From Lentisphaeria bacterium UBA1724 (GTDB lineage: Bacteria > Verrucomicrobiota > Lentisphaeria > Oligosphaerales > Oligosphaeraceae): a stretch of 7,983 nucleotides of DNA. Below, piece after piece: positions 1 through 5,218 of this stretch. Each line of letters opens with the position of its first letter. Positions within the stretch are counted from its first letter, which is position 1. The DNA is taken from assembly GCA_002315885.1 (NCBI GenBank), contig DCIO01000042.1, positions 5,976 to 13,958 of the forward strand. The letters run 5' to 3'. Below the pieces are notes generated by a model that did not search any database, was not told where the DNA came from, and was given only the letters and a program-made list of their open reading frames with translations. The position numbers and the translations under genes are program-made.

Positions 1-114
1 ATCCCCCAAATGGCTACTAGTTCTGTGACCGAAGCGCGAGCCTCGGGAAATATTTCGTGTATAGTAATGAAATGACATTTTCAATACATCAAAAGTAACA
101 TCAAGGAAAATTCA

Positions 115-789
115 ATGAACAAGAAACAGCTGGTCATTTTTGGTGCCGTGGTTGCGGTCATTTTGATTGTCATCGCGGCGGTATGGGGTCTGAATCGCGG
201 CATGGATGCGCAGACGGGTCCAGAGGCGGAAGCCGTCATGCAGCCCCCCCCTCCTCCCAAGGAGGCCCGTCCTCCCCGTCCTCCGAAGGGTGGCGAACTG
301 CGTCCTCCCAAGGGCCCCCGTCCTCCCCGTCCCGAGGGTGAAGAAGGTATGCCTGGTAACGAGGAAGGCAAGAAGCCTCCCAAGTCTCCCCAGGAAGCAC
401 TCTCTGCCTTCATCAATGGCACGGACGGCGAACCAGTGAAGCCCATCGACAAAGAAGAGGCGCTGACTGGTGCCCGTGAATTCCTGGATACCTACCGCAA
501 TATGAGCGATGAGGACAAAATGAGCATGCGGATTGGCGTGGGCATCATGAAAGGCATCCTGGACAACCTGAACAACGAAGCCAAGAACATGGTGGCACAG
601 ATGCCGGAAGAACGAAAGATGGAAATCCTGGATGTCTATGAGGAAAATACACAGGCCCTTCTGGAACTCGAGGAAGAATTGAATGACGAGATGGACGATG
701 AGGAAAAGACCGCCTTCGGCCCCATCGTTGAATCCTTCAAGAATTTGAACAAGGGCTTCTACGACGCCATCATCGAAAGCAATAAATAA
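115..789 (+). CDS. Membrane-anchored proline-rich protein of unknown function
   Basis: I do not recognise a family. The 224-residue product starts MNKK and has one hydrophobic segment at about residues 7-25, so it is probably an N-in, C-out membrane-anchored protein or has an uncleaved signal. Residues 43-90 form a Pro/Arg/Lys-rich linker with five prolines in a row at its start and two RPPKG motifs. Residues 113-224 look helical and strongly acidic (Glu/Asp clusters at 185-198), with no visible catalytic motif. The start is well supported by AAGGAA at 103-108, about six bases before ATG. No convincing -35/-10 pair is seen in the 114 bases upstream. A strong hairpin follows the stop, so it is probably transcribed separately from the next gene. 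The antisense open frame across the linker is a by-product of its C-rich codons. Coding status is likely; function is unknown. Confidence 0.8.
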   Translation: MNKKQLVIFGAVVAVILIVIAAVWGLNRGMDAQTGPEAEAVMQPPPPPKEARPPRPPKGGELRPPKGPRPPRPEGEEGMPGNEEGKKPPKSPQEALSAFINGTDGEPVKPIDKEEALTGAREFLDTYRNMSDEDKMSMRIGVGIMKGILDNLNNEAKNMVAQMPEERKMEILDVYEENTQALLELEEELNDEMDDEEKTAFGPIVESFKNLNKGFYDAIIESNK

Positions 790-800
790 ATTCTGGCTTT

Positions 801-870
801 AACCACGAAAAACGCGAAAGAGCAGGCACTTTTTCGCGTTTTTCGCGTTTTTCGTGGTTTCCTTTTTTTT
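801..870 (+). terminator. Hairpin plus T-tract after gene 1, probable intrinsic terminator
   Basis: AACCACGAAAAACGCGAAA at 801-819 is perfectly complementary to 841-859, giving a 19-bp stem with a 21-base loop. TTTCC and then eight T follow at 858-870. The hairpin begins 11 bases after the stop codon of gene 1, where an intrinsic terminator would lie. The right arm is also the first unit of the tandem array that follows, so terminator and repeat are the same DNA. The long loop and the two C bases in the T-tract lower certainty. Confidence 0.5.
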
Positions 871-957
871 CGCGTTTTTCGCGTCTTTCGTGGTTTCCTT
901 TTTTTTCGCGTTTTTCGCGTTTTTCGTGGTTTCTTTTTTTACGTTTTTCGTGGTTTC
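831..957. repeat. 36-bp tandem array of T-tracts and CGCG/CGTGG blocks
   Basis: Three near-identical units and one truncated unit are visible. The CGTGG marker recurs at 853, 889, 925 and 949, giving spacings of 36, 36 and 24. Within a unit a TTTTTCGCG nonamer repeats before TTTTTCGTGG and TTTCC. The top strand has almost no A, so no stop codon occurs in any forward frame within the units. T-tracts recur about every 9 bases, close to one helical turn, so the DNA may be intrinsically curved. There are no unique spacers. The array ends five bases before the ATG of gene 2 and so makes up all of that gene's immediate leader. Confidence 0.9.
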
Positions 958-962
958 GTAAA

Positions 963-1922
963 ATGCTTATTCGCGAGTTCATAGAGATTCCCACAACGGC
1001 CTGCCACGCGACCACGCTATTGCAGTTGCGTGACGGCGGCTTCCTGGTATGCTGGTTTGGTGGGACCCGTGAGAGTGCGTCCGATGTGGCCATCTACGCC
1101 GCCCGTCGTTCGGCGGACGGCGTCTGGCAACCTGTCGTGCATTTGGCGAAAGTGAATGACACCGCCCATTGGAATCCGGTTCTTTTCCGGTTTCCCGATG
1201 GCGCCATACACCTCTATTTCAAGGTCGGTGATGACATCTGGCAGACCTACGAAATGACCTCGGCGGATGAAGGTGTCACCTGGAGTGCGCCAGTTGAGAT
1301 GATTCCCGGTGATGTCTCCGGCGGGCGTGGTCCCGTGAAGAACAAGCCGATTTTGCTGTCGGACGGGTGCGTCCTGGCGCCTGGTTCGGTGGAGATTGAA
1401 AATGGCCCCTGGCGGGCATTCGTGGATCGCTATGAGGCGGGTGCCTGGCATCGTTCGGAGTTGTTGGACTTCCAGGGAAATGGGGAAAAATCCAACTGGC
1501 CCCGCTGTACCCAGGGCGTGATACAGCCCACGCTGTGGGAAGCACCTGCGGGGCATGTCCAGATGCTGATGCGAAGCAACGTGGGATGCGTCTATCACGC
1601 AGAATCCATGGATTGCGGACGGACCTGGACGCCATGCGTCCCCACGGAACTGCCAAACAACAACAGTGGACTGGATCTGGCACAGCTGACCGACGGGACA
1701 CTGGTCTTGCTCTCCAATCTCACTTTCGATTTGGGCCGGAAAATATTGGTGAAGAGGATTTCCAAGGACAACGGCACCACCTGGTCGGAGTATTCCGTCA
1801 TTGAAGAAGTCCCCGAAGGGGAATTGTCTTACCCATCCATTATTCCCCTGCAGGACAATCAATATGCCTTCACCTATACCTGGCAACGCCAAAAGGTGGC
1901 ATTCTGCATCGGAAAAGATTGA
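963..1922 (+). CDS. Sialidase-like BNR/Asp-box beta-propeller protein
   Basis: The 319-residue protein matches the sialidase-like BNR_2 family (annotated exo-alpha-sialidase) in length and motif order. It has HATTLL (15-20), WFGGTRE (31-37), HWNPVLF (69-75), GGRGPVKNKP (120-129), IQPTLWE (187-193), PNNNSG (231-236), SYP (289-291) and TYTWQR (304-309). Three Asp boxes of the form SxDxGxTW sit at 100-107, 215-222 and 267-274. Candidate ligand-binding arginines are R36, R122, R204 and R309. The classical sialidase FRIP/YRIP motif is absent, so release of sialic acid is not assured; another terminal sugar or uronic acid is possible. No signal peptide is visible, which suggests a cytoplasmic enzyme acting on imported sugars. 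The ATG fits the family N-terminus, but no Shine-Dalgarno sequence precedes it: the leader is the 36-bp array. TGA ends the gene at the usual family C-terminus, and a 9-bp array begins inside this stop. Confidence 0.9.
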   Translation: MLIREFIEIPTTACHATTLLQLRDGGFLVCWFGGTRESASDVAIYAARRSADGVWQPVVHLAKVNDTAHWNPVLFRFPDGAIHLYFKVGDDIWQTYEMTSADEGVTWSAPVEMIPGDVSGGRGPVKNKPILLSDGCVLAPGSVEIENGPWRAFVDRYEAGAWHRSELLDFQGNGEKSNWPRCTQGVIQPTLWEAPAGHVQMLMRSNVGCVYHAESMDCGRTWTPCVPTELPNNNSGLDLAQLTDGTLVLLSNLTFDLGRKILVKRISKDNGTTWSEYSVIEEVPEGELSYPSIIPLQDNQYAFTYTWQRQKVAFCIGKD

Positions 1923-1986
1923 CCAGTAGGACCAGTAGGACCAGTAGGACCGGTAGGACGAATAGGACGGATAGGACCAGTAAGAC
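1921..1986. repeat. 9-bp tandem array GACCAGTAG starting in the stop codon
   Basis: Seven units (three perfect GACCAGTAG, then variants GACCGGTAG, GACGAATAG, GACGGATAG and GACCAGTAA) are followed by GAC. The 9-base periodicity begins at the second base of the TGA stop of gene 2 and does not extend into the coding sequence. In the frame of gene 2 the units read Gly-Pro-Val or Gly-Arg-Ile; in one other forward frame each unit carries a TAG stop. Confidence 0.95.
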
Positions 1987-2020
1987 AAACGTATTTGAGC
2001 CCTAGTGGAGCCGAATCCCC

Positions 2021-2096
2021 AATTCCGCATTACGAATTATCCCTCCTAAGAGTTCTGCTCCTAAGAGTCAAGATTACGCCTTGGGAATTGGGAATT
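2021..2096. repeat. Short mixed direct repeats in the convergent intergenic gap
   Basis: AATTCCGCATTACGAATT lies at 2021-2038. CTCCTAAGAGT occurs twice, at 2043-2053 and 2058-2068 (15-base spacing). GGGAATT occurs twice, at 2083-2089 and 2090-2096 (7-base spacing). The 11-mer AATTCCGCATT recurs inverted at 5129-5139, upstream of gene 3. No gene is supported here. Confidence 0.75.
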
Positions 2097-2104
2097 GAAA
2101 AAGA

Positions 2105-2129
2105 AGGGGCAAGGGGGATACCTCCCCCT
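2105..2129 (-). terminator. Weak candidate terminator of gene 3
   Basis: On the minus strand AGGGGG (2129-2124), loop AGGTAT and CCCCCT (2117-2112) form a 6-bp G/C-rich stem about 35 bases after the gene 3 stop. A pyrimidine-rich stretch with five T follows only after several C-rich bases. The poor T-tract makes this tentative. Confidence 0.25.
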
Positions 2130-2133
2130 CCTA

Positions 2134-2166
2134 CATTACGCATTAAGCATTACGCATTAAGCATTA
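2134..2166. repeat. Heptad tandem array CATTACG/CATTAAG at the stop of gene 3
   Basis: CATTACG and CATTAAG alternate: four heptads plus CATTA, or two 14-base units plus a remnant. On the minus strand the array begins with the TAA stop codon of gene 3 (2166-2164), and the periodicity breaks at the first coding base, 2167. The unit length is not a multiple of three, and it contains TAA on the minus strand. Confidence 0.92.
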
Positions 2167-5064
2167 TTCTCGAATATCCAGATTCCATCGCCAGGGTGGG
2201 AGTCCTGCGGGGACGATCTCCAGTGCGGAGGCGGTTCGTCCTGCGGCATTTTCGCTTTCCCACTTGGCATTGGAGAGGATTCGTTCGGTGGTGCCGTCCT
2301 GGTATTCCAGCGTGATGGAAATGAGTGCTCCTGCGGGGCCGTCCTGATTCCGTGCCGTTACCAGGAGGGAATTCTTTCCCTTCTTGAGTTTCGTGGTCAC
2401 ATTGGCGGGATAGACTGCATTCCATTCACTGCACTCCGCGATTTTTTCACCGTTGAGGAATGCCTGGTAGCTGTTATCCACGGCGGCGCAGAAGACCGCC
2501 TTCTTGAGAGGCTTTGTGACGTTGATGGTCCGGCGGAGCATCACCTGTGAGTTGTCCATATTTTCTTCGCCAGGGAACCAGATCCATGACGCGCCCTCGA
2601 ATTCTGGGGCGGAGCTCATATACGGCGCAAAGAAGTCCTCGTCCATTCGTGCCTCAAAGGCGGGATTCACCTGGGGTATTGGGGAGAGTGGCTCGGGATA
2701 GCTGGAAGCAGTGCTGTAGACATGGACGCCGTATGCGGGGAAGTGGTCCCTGAATGCGCCGTTTTTCAGCATGATGTTCCCTGGTTCGTCCAGGCGGTTC
2801 CAGGTGCCGTCCTCCTGGATGCCACTGACCTCCGCGTCCAGTGCATTACCAGAGCGGTTGATTGCCACCAGGTATTTTTCGCCCTGGTATCCAAAGAGCT
2901 TCGCCAGGATTGGTTCCTCCGCCTGGACTCCTGGGATTTCGGTACCGGTGCGGAAGACGCCACCCATGGAGGAGATTTCTCGGATGGAAGGCAGTAGGAC
3001 ATCCCGATAGTATTCGTTGTTGTAATTGGAATCGTTGTAGTAGAGAAGCGCGGAGGCGCCGTGCATCATGGCATCGAAATTCGTGAAGCGATTCTCCACC
3101 AGATTGGGCAGTCGTCCGGGTCCGCCGTGGCAGAATTCCGCCCAGCTGAATGCCTGGAGCCAGATATAGACCGGCTTGCGGTATTCCATGACGCCGCGCA
3201 GGTGCTCCACATACGTGCCCGTGCCGGTCAGCGTCTTGTCCCGGAAAGAGGAGTGGAGCATCTCTGGGACCACGGGATAGAGGTCGGTCCCCAGAACATC
3301 CGTGTCTCTGGCGTAGGCAGCCACGTATTCCTTGGTGACTCCGCGGGGCGCCTCGTTGTAGAAAATTGGGTGGTATGGATCCAGGCGACGGAGTTCACGG
3401 CTGGCGTAGTTGAAATTCACTAGTGGGATATCCACCGCCATGGCCTCGTCAAAGTGGTCGTAACCCAGCACCGCGGGGTGGTTGATGATGTCGGGAGTCA
3501 GTGCCTTCTCCAACGCAGCCGTGAACATGGGCTGGAAGACCTCCGGGGGCTTCTGCCAATCCTCCTTGGAAAGCGACACCAGGTTGGCGACCTGCACCAA
3601 CCGAACCAGCCCCATGGACGCCAGCAAATCTAACGACCGCGTCAACGGCATGTCCTCGTGGACCATGCTGTTGACGCCGCTACGGGCAAACACGTATGCG
3701 GAAAGGCGGTCTTTTGGGGGCGCGTATGCGCTCAAGGGCATGAAAGGCACAAAGGGCTTCCCATTGCGACAGAGAGTCAGATTCCCATCGAAGGTGACCT
3801 CGTATTTCGCAGGCGGCAACTTGTCAATAGGGAGGATGCTCTTGGGCAGCGCCCTCCCCTGGCGGTCCACTGGCGCGAATTCCAGGAGATAACGGCCCAC
3901 GGAAAGCCCCTTTGCGGGAAAGGCGAACTCACCCTGGGCGGGCAGGAGGATGCTCTTCAGTTCCTTCCGGCCGCTCAGCAACGACACCGTTACTGCGGAG
4001 ACATCGGCATTACTGCGGAAACCGCCGCGGATTTCCGTCACAGGCATGCTGGAGAAGATGCGACTGCCATTGGCGGGAGAGGTCACCCACGCCTGCACGG
4101 GGAGGGTTTCTTCGTATTCCACTTCCCGCAGGAATACCTCGTCCACAAGCATGTCCGCATCGTCCCCCGCTTGGAAGGAGACCTGCCCCGAGAAGACCTC
4201 CTCCTGGCCATCGGGCGTCAGGAAGGAAAGCTCGTCCCGCGACCACTCTCCAGGGAGGGCCTTGCTCTGTTTGCGGAATGACAGACCATTGGAAAGAAGC
4301 ACCTCAACGGTCACTTCCTGGAGCTTCTTCGTCTGGCCCTTGGTGAACCACACCAGTTTGTGGAGGCGGTTCTTCCGGAAGCGGATGTCCGACTGATAGA
4401 CCAGGCCTTTTTTCTTCAGGCGGAAGCTCTCGTTGCCAAAGTCATCGTAGGAACGCACCACACTGGAGTTGGGACCGAATTTCCAGACACGCTGGCCGTC
4501 CTCGAAATTGCCGTTGTAGAGGGTGACCTTCTCGGGGACCGACTCGGCATTCCGGATGCCGTGATTCGCCACGCACTCCTGCACCTGGAGATTCCGGAAA
4601 ACCGCCTTGCCGGCAGACATCAGCCGCAAGACCACACGACTCTCCACCGTCCCCTCGGGAGGCATGAACAAAATCACCTGACGCTGCCAATCGCCTGAGG
4701 CACGGAGCTTCTCACCCACGGGGGGATTCCACTCCCCATCCGGCGACGAATGACTCTCCACATAAATCCAGCACTCCGTATTCTCATCCGCCTGGAACTC
4801 ACACTGGAATTCGTAGGAGACGCCCCCCTTCAACCCCGTGAAGGGTATCAACGCGATGGCAGTGGAAGAAGTGCGTTCATACAAGGACACCTCGCCATTC
4901 TCACAGCGAATCACATCGGCACCGCCAATGTAGTACCACCCCAACGGCAAACCATTCGGCCCACGCTCCGACATATCGATATTCCGCAAGCCAGGGCCAC
5001 CAAACGCACACAACGAAAACAACCCAAACAGGAATAAACAAATGAAACGCGAAAGATTTTTCAT
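2164..5064 (-). CDS. Secreted multidomain TIM-barrel glycoside hydrolase, family not assigned
   Basis: I chose the ATG at 5064 (966 residues) because MKNLSRFICLFLFGLFSL is a good signal peptide, with probable cleavage after AFG at residue 22. A TTG at 5130 and an ATG at 5121 would put a non-signal extension in front. The -1 residue is wrong for a lipobox. Two carbohydrate-binding-type beta-sandwiches (about 23-163 and 180-315) and an Ig-like domain (323-408) precede a TIM barrel at about 428-783. The barrel carries GYDHFDE (534-540, E540 a candidate acid/base), DPYHP, DLYP (594-597), WLQAF (635-639) and GASALLYYND (669-678). Residues 824-954 resemble the non-catalytic N-terminal beta-sandwich of alpha-L-rhamnosidases, with QDGTT at 922-926. 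It is divergent from the rhamnosidase gene, so rhamnose-containing glycan is a plausible substrate (inference). The barrel resembles GH2/GH5-type folds, but I cannot name a family. Spans on the opposite strand that look open are shadows. Confidence 0.88.
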   Translation of the reverse strand: MKNLSRFICLFLFGLFSLCAFGGPGLRNIDMSERGPNGLPLGWYYIGGADVIRCENGEVSLYERTSSTAIALIPFTGLKGGVSYEFQCEFQADENTECWIYVESHSSPDGEWNPPVGEKLRASGDWQRQVILFMPPEGTVESRVVLRLMSAGKAVFRNLQVQECVANHGIRNAESVPEKVTLYNGNFEDGQRVWKFGPNSSVVRSYDDFGNESFRLKKKGLVYQSDIRFRKNRLHKLVWFTKGQTKKLQEVTVEVLLSNGLSFRKQSKALPGEWSRDELSFLTPDGQEEVFSGQVSFQAGDDADMLVDEVFLREVEYEETLPVQAWVTSPANGSRIFSSMPVTEIRGGFRSNADVSAVTVSLLSGRKELKSILLPAQGEFAFPAKGLSVGRYLLEFAPVDRQGRALPKSILPIDKLPPAKYEVTFDGNLTLCRNGKPFVPFMPLSAYAPPKDRLSAYVFARSGVNSMVHEDMPLTRSLDLLASMGLVRLVQVANLVSLSKEDWQKPPEVFQPMFTAALEKALTPDIINHPAVLGYDHFDEAMAVDIPLVNFNYASRELRRLDPYHPIFYNEAPRGVTKEYVAAYARDTDVLGTDLYPVVPEMLHSSFRDKTLTGTGTYVEHLRGVMEYRKPVYIWLQAFSWAEFCHGGPGRLPNLVENRFTNFDAMMHGASALLYYNDSNYNNEYYRDVLLPSIREISSMGGVFRTGTEIPGVQAEEPILAKLFGYQGEKYLVAINRSGNALDAEVSGIQEDGTWNRLDEPGNIMLKNGAFRDHFPAYGVHVYSTASSYPEPLSPIPQVNPAFEARMDEDFFAPYMSSAPEFEGASWIWFPGEENMDNSQVMLRRTINVTKPLKKAVFCAAVDNSYQAFLNGEKIAECSEWNAVYPANVTTKLKKGKNSLLVTARNQDGPAGALISITLEYQDGTTERILSNAKWESENAAGRTASALEIVPAGLPPWRWNLDIRE

Positions 5065-5101
5065 GGGAATTAAAAAAATGGGCCAAAAGTGATTGCTACA
5101 G

Positions 5102-5130
5102 AAATTACCATAAGATAACATGCTTTTCAA
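5102..5130 (-). promoter_or_regulatory. Possible promoter of gene 3
   Basis: On the minus strand TTGAAA (5130-5125) is separated by 17 bases from TAATTT (5107-5102). The -35 is good and the -10 weak. Transcription would start near 5095, leaving about 30 bases before the ATG at 5064. This fits the start chosen there and argues against the TTG at 5130. No Shine-Dalgarno sequence is obvious in that leader. Confidence 0.3.
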
Positions 5131-5146
5131 TGCGGAATTCGGAATT
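5129..5146. repeat. AATTCCG heptad repeat in the divergent promoter region
   Basis: The plus strand reads AATGCGGAATTCGGAATT, so the minus strand carries two AATTCCG heptads followed by CATT. It shares AATTCCGCATT with 2021-2031 in the opposite orientation, and overlaps the -35 candidates of both divergent genes. Confidence 0.65.
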
Positions 5147-5173
5147 AAAACATACGCAAAGGCCTTATATTAT
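5145..5173 (+). promoter_or_regulatory. Possible promoter of the rhamnosidase gene
   Basis: TTAAAA (5145-5150, four of six matches to TTGACA) lies 17 bases before TATTAT (5168-5173, five of six matches to TATAAT). The palindrome AAGGCCTT (5159-5166) sits in the spacer and could be an operator half or chance. The predicted transcript would start near 5180 with a pyrimidine-rich leader of about 40 bases and no Shine-Dalgarno sequence before the ATG at 5219. Confidence 0.4.
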
Positions 5174-5218
5174 GACTAGGTTACTTTCACCCCCTTATTT
5201 TCTCCCTTATCGCCTTTT

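Noticed and set aside
1..114. Tail of an upstream gene or promoter for gene 1
   Set aside because: A TAG at 18-20 could end a gene, and TATAGT at 60-65 could be a -10, but only a few codons are visible and no -35 is seen, so neither is supported.
831..957. CRISPR-like 36-bp spacing
   Set aside because: Units are directly adjacent with no unique spacers, and no cas genes are present.
770..1093. Antisense open frame with Lys/Arg/Glu-rich 12-residue repeats
   Set aside because: It is the 36-bp array read on the minus strand, which lacks stops because of its composition, with no plausible start signal.
1017..2030. Long antisense open frame (337 codons) opposite gene 2, ending in a repeated Ser-Tyr-Trp tail
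   Set aside because: It lies opposite a well-supported BNR_2 gene, has no family-like motifs, and its repeat tail is only the 9-bp array read backwards.
1995..2315. Small plus-strand open frame in the convergent gap
   Set aside because: It is repeat sequence plus the antisense of the gene 3 C-terminus, has no ribosome binding site, and is better described as the frame beyond the gene 2 stop.
3658..4396. Several plus-strand open frames of 140-207 codons inside gene 3
   Set aside because: They overlap one another and lie opposite a continuous domain-rich gene; they reflect high GC content.
4950..5064. Lipoprotein signal in gene 3
   Set aside because: The residue before Cys19 is Leu, not Gly, Ala or Ser; a standard cleavage after AFG fits better.
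5065..5130. Longer N-terminus of gene 3 from a TTG at 5130 or ATG at 5121
   Set aside because: It would place over 19 residues before a clear signal peptide and would overlap a plausible promoter.
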